Below are positions 8,923 through 18,200 of a DNA stretch of 30,387 nt, piece after piece. The DNA is taken from positions 1 through 30,387 of IMG/VR virus record IMGVR_UViG_3300042691_024634, one strand, 5' to 3'. The notes beneath the pieces were generated by a model, which did no database searches, was not told the origin of the DNA, and saw only the letters and a program-made list of their open reading frames with translations. Within the stretch, counting starts at the first letter, position 1. Each line of letters opens with the position of its first letter. The stretch comes from a virus. The position numbers and the translations under genes are program-made.

Positions 8923-11900
8923 TTATTTAAATGATTTTTTTAAGTTATACCTATCTCCACTTGAATTTTGGTCAGACCATAACTCTTCAAGATTTTTTCC
9001 ATTCAAACCTATAATTGGAACTTGCCCTTCATAAGACATTATTCTTGTTACGGTTCTATTGTATGGGTTGTATGTATTAAATGTATTTGTAAAATAATTA
9101 TCTTTGAACTTCTTAAATCTTTCATCAACAATACCTTTTGACCTTGTATAATTTATAACCAAAGCCTCGTTTCCTGTATTTAATTTATCGTTAAAGAATT
9201 GTTTCCATTGTGTTTTAACTTCTTCACTTGCTGTAGGTATTGCATCGTCAACAATTTTATCTGTGAACGTAGTTCCGTTAGTTATTATTTCTTTTCCAAA
9301 CAACATAAAGAATCTATTTTCAGAGGCATCAATGTTATTTGGGTCAACATCTATGAAGGAATCAAAAGCAAATTGGTCATTGTAAGTGTAAGTAGAACCT
9401 GTAGGAATTATTTGTTCAACTTCTAAGTTGTTTATATATCTATTTAATTCTGTTTTAATTTTTAAGAAATCAATTTTTAACTCATCAAATGCGTTCGCAG
9501 CTCCGGTGTTAGGGTCAATACCCGCAGTACTTCCTGTAAGGTCAAAGACTAATGGATTACCTTTTTGGTTAATATAACCATCAACTTTACTTGTAACATA
9601 ATTCAGTTTATCAATAGTAAATACCAAACTTAATTCATCCGAGACAATCGCACTATTACAACCTTCCAACAATGCCAACATTTTTACACCTTCTTCATCA
9701 ATTAGTTTTTGAATTTGTTTTTTTACTTTTCTAATATCTTGATTTGTGAAGTTATAATTAACAGCAACATCAATCAAAGGACATAAATCATCATCAACGT
9801 CTTTTTTAGCCTTTCTAGTCAAGTCTTCAATTTTGTTTTGTATTTTTTCTGTTTTACCAAAAATATATCCTACATTACTTGTATTACCTGTTAACCAATC
9901 AAAATACCCTTCTGTATATTTTCTTTCGTCAGTAAAAATTAATAATCCACCTAACAAGTAACTTTCATTAACTTTCTCTAAATTATTTAAAACTGTTGTT
10001 GCGTAACTTTTAGTTTGGTCAGCCAACTTGTTCATTACGTCTTTATATTGTATTGTACCAAATGATTTGCCAGTATCTAAATTAAAACTACTATAAGTGA
10101 TAGTACCAATAGTATCTCCTTTAGAATCTGTTCTTTGTTTGTTTGGGTCATCAACTATTCCGATTTCATCTTTAATTGATTGTAATAGTGCTGCATCATA
10201 TTGTGTGGTTACATCTTCTGTAACATCGGCTCTATCATCATACATTTCAGTATTTGCGTAATAATTAAATGATAATGCATTTTGTAATTTTGCAACAGGG
10301 GCGGCTAATCCGTGTCCTCCAATAAATTTAAATTGCATTTGTATACTAGCAATCATCGGTTGTACCCCAATACCTTCAGGATTTAAATCATATGGTATGT
10401 CTTCATATGAAAAACCAATACTATCAATCACAATTTTAGTATGGAAAAAGTCTCCAAATCTTAAAACACAAACAGGAGGAGCACCAAATACACTATTAGT
10501 CACATCGTTGTATATTAAAGTTACTCTACCATTATTATCTTTATTTACTGTAGGTATTGTATCTCCAGGTCTCATACATTGTTGTAAGAATGTAAGTCTC
10601 GCATTCAAACCTTCAGGTGTTATTGAGTGGAAGGCAGGATGGAAGTACTTCAACTTACTTCTTAAACTATCATAAATCATTGGGTCTTTTTGTTTGACCA
10701 ATTCAAAATAGTTACACTCGGTTAATAATTTTCTTGCAAGTCTTTTTGTTAAATCACTTCTTTGTTTCAAAGTTTCTTTTACCACAGGGTCTTGTTTAAT
10801 TCTAACTTCTTTTGGTGGTGTTACCACTTTTTTAATCACAGTTGTAGTAAACGGGGTTGGTACTGGTGGATTTGTAACAGTCACATCTTCGGGTGGAACA
10901 TATTCTGTAAACACTTCAGGTGGTGTAAAATCAGTATTAACCTCTTCTTCTGTAATTACTGGTTGAGTTTGAACTTGTTGTTCTAATACAGGATAAACGT
11001 CTTTAATTCTTACCCTTCTACAAGCCATTGCGTTTACTGATACGTTACCTTCGTCAGAATCTTTTTGGAATGGTTCTCTACAATTAATTGCCTTATATTT
11101 AGGGTCTGCTAGTGTGACTTCTTCTCCTTCAATTTCATCTTTTATAACAATTTTTCCTTCCTCAATTGCTTGTTTTAAACTAACTCCGTCATAATTAAAA
11201 GCATCAATATATTGTCTTATTGAATTCATCCTTCTTTTGGCTAAACCTTCATTATAAACAGGACTTTGTATTGAAGAGGCCGCACCCGCTATTGTAAAAC
11301 TACATTTACCTCCTATTTTTATAAATGAAGCTAACTTTTGGAAAAATGTTTGTATTTCTAAAAAACTTTTGTCTATATAATCAAAAAACTCATTGACAGC
11401 GGTTATTCTTGTGTCCACATATTTTGCAAGGTATGTTTTTTGAGCAAAAGATGTTGATGCCAAAACTTCTGCGGTTTTCCCTTGTCTCAGCGGGTCACCA
11501 TACTCAAAAATGTAGTCCAATGCACCTCTGAAAGTGTGTTTACCTAAATCAACTTTTGACGCAGGATATTTTGTTAAATATGCGGTTTTTAAATCTCTAT
11601 ATTTTTCTAACCACCAAAAATAATCAAAATTTGTTTGGAAATAACCAGGTGTTCCTTGAAAATCTTTTGCTAATGGATAGTCATTATGAAAGAAGAAAAT
11701 TAATTCTCCTAATACAGGTGTTTCTAAAACTGCAGGTGGTTCTGTAATTGTAGGTGTCGCAGATACTGGTGGTGGTGATGTCGGAGGAACTGTAACAGGT
11801 GGTGCGGTTGGTGGTGGTGTTGCTGTTGGTAAATCCACGTCATAGGTAATAACTTCAACTTCTTCAGTTGTTGTTTCTTCGGTAAAATAAACAATATCTT

Positions 11901-14900
11901 CTGGATAATATATTTCTTGTTGAATTTCAAATACATCTCTTGGTGTAAACATTGGAAACTTCTTAACCAAATCATACAAATCGTATTTTGTACATCCAGC
12001 GAAGAAGGATGTTAATACTTTATTTACAACAGAGTTTGAACTTTCATTTTCTAATTCCTTGTCAACAATCACATTCAATATAGATGGGTGGTCAACAACA
12101 ATTTTCCAATTTAAAGAACCCGTTCTATTAGTACCCCCATATGTATATATTGGTTCAGGTCTTCCAATAAAAGTGTTATCCATCCATTGTGTAGATACGG
12201 ATTCTCCATAAGTCACGTCATAAGGTGGAAACCACATTATTCTACCTCCGTTTGGTCCTTTTTCACAAGCAGGTAAATCCTCATAAGTATAACCAGGTCT
12301 GTTTGATGTTCTCCACGCTAAATTTTCTAACGAGAACATATATTTTTTTACTTTGTCGTTAACAATATTAGTTGACTCTTTTCCTTTCCAAGGAGCAATA
12401 TTTAAGTTGAACGTGTTATCAAGAACTGAATAGGTATATTTTCTGATATTACCATCTGTTTTTTGAAGTTCATCATAATCCATATAAGGTCTGTCTTTTG
12501 TAAAAACTCTACAATATTCATAACCTGTAGGTGTATTTGAACTTTCCGGTACTGAATTTTTGGTGGTGTATCTGATTACTCTTGAACCTTTTGTTAATTC
12601 AATGTACCCATCATTAAAAACTTTAGACACTTGGTTGATAGCGTTACCTACGTGCTCTAACTTATTGTTTGAACGATTACCAGCATCTACTAATTTTTGT
12701 GTTACATCTAAAATTGAACCATTAGTAAACTCATATAACGTTGACTGAGTTGGTTCATATTGAGAACTTATTTGTGAAAAATTAAATATTGAATTATCAG
12801 AAAACACCGAACCTCCAACACCTGCATAATTTCCAGGTATCATCCAATTTTCTCCACCTTTACCTGCCCTTGAAATCCAAGTAAACCCTCCTTGTACACC
12901 ATTCAAACTATCAATATATGACCTTGAATTTAATCCCGTATAAGGACGATTCATTTGTTCTCCTTCATATTCTTGACCAATCTTTCCATAAGAAAATACC
13001 GGACTTTTTGAAGCAACACCCTTTATTTTACTTTCAGGAAGTTCTCCATCAGGTGATACTATTTCAGTAATTTCAGATTTACGTTTTCCAATATAATAAT
13101 TTCCTTGTGGCGCTAAAAGATTATTTCCTATTTTATAATCAGGTCTGAAAACATTATATCTTAATTGGTCATATAATAAACCTCTTGTCGCAATTGATGT
13201 ATATTCAACAAACAACTCAGAAGCCGATTGATTTTTTGGTTGTAATAATCTAAACACTCCACCAATAGCACCACCAATTATTGATAATGGGTTTGTAAAA
13301 ATTGCTGACCCTTTTTTATCAGGATAATCAAAATACTCACCAGGTATAAATGAATATGGCGAATATGTTCCTGCTAAACGCGCTGCAAAATTAATTGCTT
13401 GACCTAAAAATAAATCAGGGTTTGTAATTGTATAATCTTTTGCATACAATGGAATTTGTCCCGACAACAATCCAATCGCGTCAAATGGGTCGGTATTCGG
13501 TTTACTTGATATTTCTCCGGTATCGGGGTCAATACTTGAATCCAAAGCATTTACTCTTGCTAATGTCTGTTGGAATAACTCTAAAGCTACTCTAAATTTG
13601 AACTCTTTATTTAATTGCATTGCACCAATTTGTGCTAATGCTGAATCCTGTGACAACGAACCATCTGAACCACTTGGATTGTCACTAAGTAAAATACTAA
13701 ACGGTGTATATGTTGATGGTAAGAATATAAAAGTGGAATCACTATTGGCATACGGTAAACCCGTTGCTGGTATTTCTAAATCATCAATGGTTACAAGTTC
13801 AGGGTTACCATAACTTCCTGTTCCTGAAACATATTTATTAATTACATATGCTTGGTTCTCTTTAAGTTCTCCAACTAATTCTAATTGACTATTAATCGTA
13901 TCTGTAAAATCATATTCACCTTCGTTTGTTCCTAAAGCAATAAATTGATTAATTTCAACAGTATTACCATAAGAACCACTTACTTGGGTTGAAGGAAGTT
14001 TTGGTCCGTACTTGTTTATAACATATAAGAAGTTTTCTCTTACTTGTCCTATAATTTCAAGTTGACTATTTATTGTATCTGAAAAATCATAAATTCCTTC
14101 GTTTGACCCAAGTACTTGAACATTGTTCATATCATATCTTGTGTCACCATACCCAGCAGTAGTGCCAGGGGTATACTTGTTTAATACAATTAAATCTTGT
14201 TCTTTTTCATTACCTATTAAATACAAGTAACTATTAACAGTATCCGTTATTGTATATTCACCACTACCATTTGTAAGAATTACTTCATTATCATTAATTG
14301 ACCACTTAGTTATACCATAATCTAAAGAGGTTGCTGGTTTATATACGTTCTTTGTTTTCAAGAAAATTTCTCTTGAATTTCCTATTGTTGTAAGATTACT
14401 TATATACGCATCTTGAATATTATACAACCCACTACCTGTTGTATTAATAACTTCATCATCATTTATATACCAAACAGTATTACCATAATCTTGTGGTGAG
14501 GTTGGTTTATATGTGTTTTTTGTTTTATGGAAGATTTCTTGTTGGTTTCCGATTTGATATAAGTAACTATCAAGGGTATCCTCTATCGTATAGATTCCAG
14601 CACCCATACTTAAAATTGTTTGGTCATCATTTATGTACCAAACAGTATTACCATAATCTTCAGGTTGTTCAGGTTTATATAAATTTCTTACTTTATGAAA
14701 AACTTCTTGAGTGTTACCAATTTGAAATAAATAACTATTAAGTGTGTCCGCTATGGTGTATTCTCCTTCACCTACAGTTCTTATTACTTCGTCGTCATTA
14801 ATGTACCATACAGTATCTCCGTATTGGTCTTGTCCCACCGGTTTATAAACATTTCGTACAATGTGAACCGTTTCTTGGTTGTCCCCAATTCTTTCTAATT

Positions 14901-15390
14901 TACTACCAATAGCAAGTGGGTATCCATAGTTTCCTAAATTTGTGTTTTGAACAAAAGTGTTATTTATATTAATAGTGTTACCATAGTTAGTCCCAATACC
15001 AACAGGGCCATAAAGGTTTTTGACATATAATAAACCTTCTTGTCTGTCACCTATTCGTTCAAGTAAGCTATTAATAGAGTCAGGAAATCCGTATTCACCT
15101 TCATTTGTTTTTGTTCCTAAATCCAAATTGATACTAACCATAGTGCCATAAGCACCATCTGAATTAGTTGGCCCGTATTGATTTTTTAAATATAATCCTT
15201 TTTCTAACTTATTTGCAATTGAGTCAACCGTAGGTGAATCTTTGATTGCATAATCAACAATAACAAATTCGTTGATTGCTGGTATGTCACCTGTTGAAAA
15301 GGCGTTTTCTACCTTATATGGTGGTAAATTCCTTACCATCAGTTTCTTTCTGAAGTTCTCTGTAGAATTAAAAGATAATGGACTTTCCAT
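8923..15390 (-). CDS. Giant tail/baseplate protein with nine-fold repeat and OmpA-like domain (2155 aa)
   Basis: Modular giant. Residues about 58-535 hold nine imperfect units of about 52-57 residues built on the pattern N-x-Y-x-P ... YGNT ... GxGxYTIxDTxxSxL ... IG. Residues about 1187-1220 are a Pro/Thr linker. About 1225-1455 resembles an OmpA/MotB domain (SFTIAGAASS, then YNEGLAKRRMNSIRQYI, ending CRRVRI). A second Pro/Thr/Val linker follows to about 1540. Residues about 1640-1722 (VLRFGDFFHTKIVIDSI, then DLNPEGIGVQPMI and LQNALSFNYYANTE) resemble the domain that accompanies LysM hub proteins of contractile systems. The C-terminal 400 residues are helical and unassigned. It follows the tape measure and is followed after 2 nt by the LysM gene, the expected place for baseplate genes. 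No single T4 homologue fits. Confidence 0.7.
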   Translation of the reverse strand: MESPLSFNSTENFRKKLMVRNLPPYKVENAFSTGDIPAINEFVIVDYAIKDSPTVDSIANKLEKGLYLKNQYGPTNSDGAYGTMVSINLDLGTKTNEGEYGFPDSINSLLERIGDRQEGLLYVKNLYGPVGIGTNYGNTININNTFVQNTNLGNYGYPLAIGSKLERIGDNQETVHIVRNVYKPVGQDQYGDTVWYINDDEVIRTVGEGEYTIADTLNSYLFQIGNTQEVFHKVRNLYKPEQPEDYGNTVWYINDDQTILSMGAGIYTIEDTLDSYLYQIGNQQEIFHKTKNTYKPTSPQDYGNTVWYINDDEVINTTGSGLYNIQDAYISNLTTIGNSREIFLKTKNVYKPATSLDYGITKWSINDNEVILTNGSGEYTITDTVNSYLYLIGNEKEQDLIVLNKYTPGTTAGYGDTRYDMNNVQVLGSNEGIYDFSDTINSQLEIIGQVRENFLYVINKYGPKLPSTQVSGSYGNTVEINQFIALGTNEGEYDFTDTINSQLELVGELKENQAYVINKYVSGTGSYGNPELVTIDDLEIPATGLPYANSDSTFIFLPSTYTPFSILLSDNPSGSDGSLSQDSALAQIGAMQLNKEFKFRVALELFQQTLARVNALDSSIDPDTGEISSKPNTDPFDAIGLLSGQIPLYAKDYTITNPDLFLGQAINFAARLAGTYSPYSFIPGEYFDYPDKKGSAIFTNPLSIIGGAIGGVFRLLQPKNQSASELFVEYTSIATRGLLYDQLRYNVFRPDYKIGNNLLAPQGNYYIGKRKSEITEIVSPDGELPESKIKGVASKSPVFSYGKIGQEYEGEQMNRPYTGLNSRSYIDSLNGVQGGFTWISRAGKGGENWMIPGNYAGVGGSVFSDNSIFNFSQISSQYEPTQSTLYEFTNGSILDVTQKLVDAGNRSNNKLEHVGNAINQVSKVFNDGYIELTKGSRVIRYTTKNSVPESSNTPTGYEYCRVFTKDRPYMDYDELQKTDGNIRKYTYSVLDNTFNLNIAPWKGKESTNIVNDKVKKYMFSLENLAWRTSNRPGYTYEDLPACEKGPNGGRIMWFPPYDVTYGESVSTQWMDNTFIGRPEPIYTYGGTNRTGSLNWKIVVDHPSILNVIVDKELENESSNSVVNKVLTSFFAGCTKYDLYDLVKKFPMFTPRDVFEIQQEIYYPEDIVYFTEETTTEEVEVITYDVDLPTATPPPTAPPVTVPPTSPPPVSATPTITEPPAVLETPVLGELIFFFHNDYPLAKDFQGTPGYFQTNFDYFWWLEKYRDLKTAYLTKYPASKVDLGKHTFRGALDYIFEYGDPLRQGKTAEVLASTSFAQKTYLAKYVDTRITAVNEFFDYIDKSFLEIQTFFQKLASFIKIGGKCSFTIAGAASSIQSPVYNEGLAKRRMNSIRQYIDAFNYDGVSLKQAIEEGKIVIKDEIEGEEVTLADPKYKAINCREPFQKDSDEGNVSVNAMACRRVRIKDVYPVLEQQVQTQPVITEEEVNTDFTPPEVFTEYVPPEDVTVTNPPVPTPFTTTVIKKVVTPPKEVRIKQDPVVKETLKQRSDLTKRLARKLLTECNYFELVKQKDPMIYDSLRSKLKYFHPAFHSITPEGLNARLTFLQQCMRPGDTIPTVNKDNNGRVTLIYNDVTNSVFGAPPVCVLRFGDFFHTKIVIDSIGFSYEDIPYDLNPEGIGVQPMIASIQMQFKFIGGHGLAAPVAKLQNALSFNYYANTEMYDDRADVTEDVTTQYDAALLQSIKDEIGIVDDPNKQRTDSKGDTIGTITYSSFNLDTGKSFGTIQYKDVMNKLADQTKSYATTVLNNLEKVNESYLLGGLLIFTDERKYTEGYFDWLTGNTSNVGYIFGKTEKIQNKIEDLTRKAKKDVDDDLCPLIDVAVNYNFTNQDIRKVKKQIQKLIDEEGVKMLALLEGCNSAIVSDELSLVFTIDKLNYVTSKVDGYINQKGNPLVFDLTGSTAGIDPNTGAANAFDELKIDFLKIKTELNRYINNLEVEQIIPTGSTYTYNDQFAFDSFIDVDPNNIDASENRFFMLFGKEIITNGTTFTDKIVDDAIPTASEEVKTQWKQFFNDKLNTGNEALVINYTRSKGIVDERFKKFKDNYFTNTFNTYNPYNRTVTRIMSYEGQVPIIGLNGKNLEELWSDQNSSGDRYNLKKSFK
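13790..15220 (-). repeat. Nine tandem ~160-bp coding repeats in the 2155-aa tail protein
   Basis: Units begin near the encoded motifs NQYGP, NLYGP, NVYKP, NLYKP, NTYKP, NVYKP, NKYTP, NKYGP and NKYVS. The middle units are most alike: YGNTVWYINDD occurs three times, and a 24-bp DNA word spanning about 14469-14492 recurs about 168 bp further on, near 14637. The outer units are more diverged. The pattern indicates duplication of a roughly 55-residue structural unit within the gene. Confidence 0.8.
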
Positions 15391-15405
15391 TCAATTGCTT
15401 TTCAA

Positions 15406-15412
15406 ATAAATA
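15406..15412 (-). promoter_or_regulatory. TATTTAT element upstream of the 2155-aa gene
   Basis: TATTTAT in sense orientation, 15 nt before the ATG at 15390, within the 41-nt gap after the tape measure gene. Candidate late promoter, one of ten in the window. Confidence 0.45.
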
Positions 15413-15431
15413 GAACTTAATCTACTTTTTA

Positions 15432-17252
15432 TTATATGACACCTTGTTGTTTTTTATACATATCAAGTTTGTATAATACTGTGTCCATTATTTGTTTTTG
15501 TACTTTGGGGTCGCTAAATAAATTTGATATGTTACCACTATCTCCCGCAACACTTCCATTTATGTTTATGTTTACATCTACTTTACCACCCATTTCAACT
15601 TTACCTCCACTCATTTTCTTATTCAATGCATCACCCAAATTAGTACCAACCGCAACTTCGTCACCTACAATACCTTCATATATTTTACCCTTAGACATAA
15701 TTTTCGGAGCACCTCCTGCAGGAAAATAAGCATCTGAAATAGAAACACCACTAGATATCTGTCTTCTAATTGTTTCAGTTGCGCTTTCTGACCTTCTTAT
15801 CGCCTCAGGACCAAGAGTAAACGCATCTGCAGCATCGGCGATGGCTTTATTGATTTCAGGGGCAACAAGACCGGTACTAGGTGCTGCTAAATTTGCAGCA
15901 CTTATCGCCGCTTCCCCCATCTTTTTATTTGAATTTTCTATTGTCCTTAAAAATTTATCTCTGTCTGGCATACTTTTTAGAACCGCTTCTTTAATAATAT
16001 TAACGTCTTTTGCTTGATTTTCTTGAATTGTCATTTGAGAAATTGCTAAATCTTTTTCTGATTTTGATGCTTTGTCTTGATAATCTTTTATTGCTTTTTG
16101 TGCATCTGTACTTTGAAGTTGTGCCTTTAATCCTTCCGCAGAATCCGATTCTAATTTTCTAAATCCAGGTATATCTATTGATACTTTACCTCCTTTTCCA
16201 ACTTCAGCTAATCCCGCTATCATACTTTGAGTGTCCTCATCAAAATTGTCCAAAGCAAAAGTTTCTTTTAAATAATCCATTTTAGCAGCTTCTTTACCTG
16301 TTTTAACCAAATCTTCCAAATTTGACCCTGTCAATTCTGCTTGTTGTCGTAATCTATACATATCTTCTGTTGAAACGGAAAATTCACCAGTCGCTTTATT
16401 GAAAGTAACTGCAGCCTTTGTTGAGTTTACTAATTCATTTTGTAAACCTTCCATATCATTTTGAGCCATATACATCAATTGAAAAGGGTCGGCTAATTTA
16501 CCAACCGTACCACCTAACATTTGAAAATTAGCAGCCAACTGAATAGCACCTTCGGGGTCTAAAGCACTATTTTGAACCGACTTAGCACCAATAGATTCAA
16601 TATTTGTACGAAGTAACATTGCTTGTTTAACCATATTTTTCATACCCTCAACACCATCTTTAAACCCAAATCCACTTATTGACTTCATGTTGGATTGAAT
16701 TGTTGTTAAATATGCCTTTGCACTTAATCCAGCCTTTCTAGCTTCAACTGATAAATCGTGAATTTGTGATGTAGCTTCTAACTGTGTCACACCAAATCTT
16801 GTCATTTCGGTGATTAATGTACCAACATCTTTAGTTGACAAACCTGTCGCCTTACTTATTTCAACCATATTGGTAAGGGTTTCTTGTGATGGGTTAACCA
16901 TCCTACCCATCCCTTCTGCTAGACCACCTACTGCATCAACAACATCTTTGAATGAAGAACCTAATTCTATAGTATTTTGGTACGCAAGATATAGTTTTTC
17001 TCTAAAGGCGTCAGTACCCATAGCAACACCACCCATACTTCTTTGCATAGCCAAGGTACTGTCGTTCATTTCTGTCATGGACTTGTTTATATTATCCAAA
17101 ACAACTTTCATACTATCACCTAGAACAAAATTATCAATTGCGGTTTTTAAATCATTAAATTGTTCAATGACCCCTTGTGTTGCAGCATATGATGATGTTT
17201 GCCCTCCACCGGCAGCTGCAGAGGCAGCATTAGTATTTTCACTTAATAACAT
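15432..17252 (-). CDS. Tape measure protein (606 aa)
   Basis: A largely helical protein with an Ala/Gly/Ser-rich N-terminus, long stretches rich in Met, Leu, Ala and Lys, and a C-terminus with KVDVNININGSVAG followed by a helix that ends in KKQQGVI. This composition, its position between the gp26-like gene and the baseplate genes, and its length close to T4 gp29 (590 residues) mark it as the tape measure. Such proteins fill the tail tube and set its length; at about 0.15 nm per residue the tail would be near 90 nm. The N-terminus carries L-S-E. A TATTTAT element lies 10 nt upstream of the ATG. Sequence similarity within this family is low, so the call rests on context and composition. Confidence 0.75.
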   Translation of the reverse strand: MLLSENTNAASAAAGGGQTSSYAATQGVIEQFNDLKTAIDNFVLGDSMKVVLDNINKSMTEMNDSTLAMQRSMGGVAMGTDAFREKLYLAYQNTIELGSSFKDVVDAVGGLAEGMGRMVNPSQETLTNMVEISKATGLSTKDVGTLITEMTRFGVTQLEATSQIHDLSVEARKAGLSAKAYLTTIQSNMKSISGFGFKDGVEGMKNMVKQAMLLRTNIESIGAKSVQNSALDPEGAIQLAANFQMLGGTVGKLADPFQLMYMAQNDMEGLQNELVNSTKAAVTFNKATGEFSVSTEDMYRLRQQAELTGSNLEDLVKTGKEAAKMDYLKETFALDNFDEDTQSMIAGLAEVGKGGKVSIDIPGFRKLESDSAEGLKAQLQSTDAQKAIKDYQDKASKSEKDLAISQMTIQENQAKDVNIIKEAVLKSMPDRDKFLRTIENSNKKMGEAAISAANLAAPSTGLVAPEINKAIADAADAFTLGPEAIRRSESATETIRRQISSGVSISDAYFPAGGAPKIMSKGKIYEGIVGDEVAVGTNLGDALNKKMSGGKVEMGGKVDVNININGSVAGDSGNISNLFSDPKVQKQIMDTVLYKLDMYKKQQGVI

Positions 17253-17262
17253 ATTTTATTTT

Positions 17263-17269
17263 ATAAATA
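17263..17269 (-). promoter_or_regulatory. TATTTAT element upstream of the tape measure gene
   Basis: TATTTAT in sense orientation, 10 nt before the ATG at 17252 and followed by AAAATAAAAT. Candidate late promoter. Confidence 0.45.
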
Positions 17270-17283
17270 GATTCTTATTCAAT

Positions 17284-17442
17284 TTACTGAAATGTCTCAA
17301 TTAACTTTTCTATAAAATATTTTCTTTCGTAAGTAGGCATTTTAAGTAATTCAGTGTAATTAAAATTACAATACTTTGACAAATAAAATATTTCGTCTAA
17401 TAAATTTTTTTTATACTGAGAAGAAAGGCCGAAAAAATTCAA
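17284..17442 (-). CDS. Short frame behind the gp26-like gene: candidate frameshift extension or tiny tail gene
   Basis: Overlapping the end of the gp26-like gene, the +1 frame is open from 17463 to a TAA at 17284. It encodes a protein-like sequence: NFFGLSSQYKKNLLDEIFYL, then CNFNYTELLKMPTYERKYFI. The only ATG (17340) would leave 18 residues and discard half of this. Full use of the frame requires a TTG start (17442, 52 residues) or a +1/-2 ribosomal frameshift near the upstream stop (17413-17411). Upstream of 17464 the frame is closed by TGA. It sits between gp26-like and tape measure genes, where many phages express tail assembly chaperones by frameshifting. An indel in the T6 run near 17435 is an alternative explanation. 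Expression mode unknown. Confidence 0.45.
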   Translation of the reverse strand: MNFFGLSSQYKKNLLDEIFYLSKYCNFNYTELLKMPTYERKYFIEKLIETFQ

Positions 17443-18160
17443 CCCCAAAGGAAACTTCGAAAGTCACCTTTTCTCCAGACGGGGCTATAATTGTTCTGTT
17501 TAAATCAATTCCTGGTTCACATTCTCTAATAAATTTTCTTAGTTCTTTAGAATCTTTAATCGGCATTTGTGTAATAAAAGATGCAATTGTACTTTTATCA
17601 GAATTTCCATCAATCTCCACAATATGTTTTTCTAATGTTTTTGTGACAATAGGAACAACCATTCCTTGTGGGTATGATTCTTTTATTTTTTCCAATTCAT
17701 TAGAATCACCTAAACTTAATAATTTTAATTTAACGTTCCGTTGTGATGAAGGTAAAGTAAAACTAAATATTCCATTTTCATCAGGCTGGTGATTTTGTTG
17801 TTTAAAATTTAATTCGTCAAGCATTATTGATACTTCAAAATATTTTTGGGTTGCTGGGTCTAACACTTGAAAAGTGTAATCGGGTCCGAATGCAGTGTTT
17901 CTCAAAAAGATAAGTATCGCCTTTGCATCACAATCCAATAGTTGATTTACGTCAAAACCTGGTTCATAAATTTTAGATTTTAATAATGCGTTTATTAATC
18001 CGTCTTTTGGCGAATTAGGTGACATTATAAGGTTTTCGTCACTCGCATTTAGATAACCAACTTTCAGACTTTCTTTTTTATTCTTATAAAAAATACCCTT
18101 AGACGGAAGTTTGACAACATCGTGAGGTAAATTAAAACTTTCTTGCATAAAATTTTCCAT
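17411..18160 (-). CDS. gp26-family baseplate/tail assembly protein, putative tape-measure chaperone (249 aa)
   Basis: The N-terminus FNLPHDVVKLPSKGIFYKNK, then VGYLNASDENLIMSPN, fits the T4 baseplate protein family (T4 gp26-like), which starts with an LPSKG-type segment and a conserved acidic DE turn. The core continues with LLKSKIYEP, LLDCDAKAILIFLRNTAFGPDY and a C-terminal helical part with IRECEPGIDLNRTI. T4 gp26 is 208 residues. Its place between the tail tube and the tape measure is where assembly chaperones are found. Unlike many relatives I see no zinc-ribbon cysteines in the middle. It follows a terminator-like hairpin (18208-18231). No clear TATTTAT element precedes it; the leader has TTATTTTTAAAATAAAAT. 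The gene ends with FFRPFFSV and TAA, where the overlapping frame takes over. Confidence 0.65.
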   Translation of the reverse strand: MENFMQESFNLPHDVVKLPSKGIFYKNKKESLKVGYLNASDENLIMSPNSPKDGLINALLKSKIYEPGFDVNQLLDCDAKAILIFLRNTAFGPDYTFQVLDPATQKYFEVSIMLDELNFKQQNHQPDENGIFSFTLPSSQRNVKLKLLSLGDSNELEKIKESYPQGMVVPIVTKTLEKHIVEIDGNSDKSTIASFITQMPIKDSKELRKFIRECEPGIDLNRTIIAPSGEKVTFEVSFGVEFFRPFFSV

Positions 18161-18200
18161 AATATTTTATTTTAAAAATAATCGTGAAAACTCTTATGTA

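Noticed and set aside
11724-11975. 83-codon open frame on the minus strand
   Set aside because: Out-of-frame reading of the Pro/Thr linker of the 2155-aa protein; the His/Gln-rich product is a composition artefact.
13826-14075. TATTTAT occurrences inside coding sequence (for example in the 2155-aa gene)
   Set aside because: Internal copies are in the antisense direction or without a following start; expected by chance in AT-rich DNA.
13790-15220. CRISPR-like direct repeats
   Set aside because: The repeats are inside one continuous reading frame, have a period divisible by three and no unique spacers; they are protein repeats.
16810-17304. 164-codon open frame on the plus strand
   Set aside because: Antisense to the N-terminal half of the tape measure gene; low-complexity Pro/Ser-rich product from reading a helical gene backwards, and no promoter-like element.
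17376-17792. 138-codon open frame on the plus strand
   Set aside because: Antisense to the well-supported gp26-like gene, with no recognisable domain.
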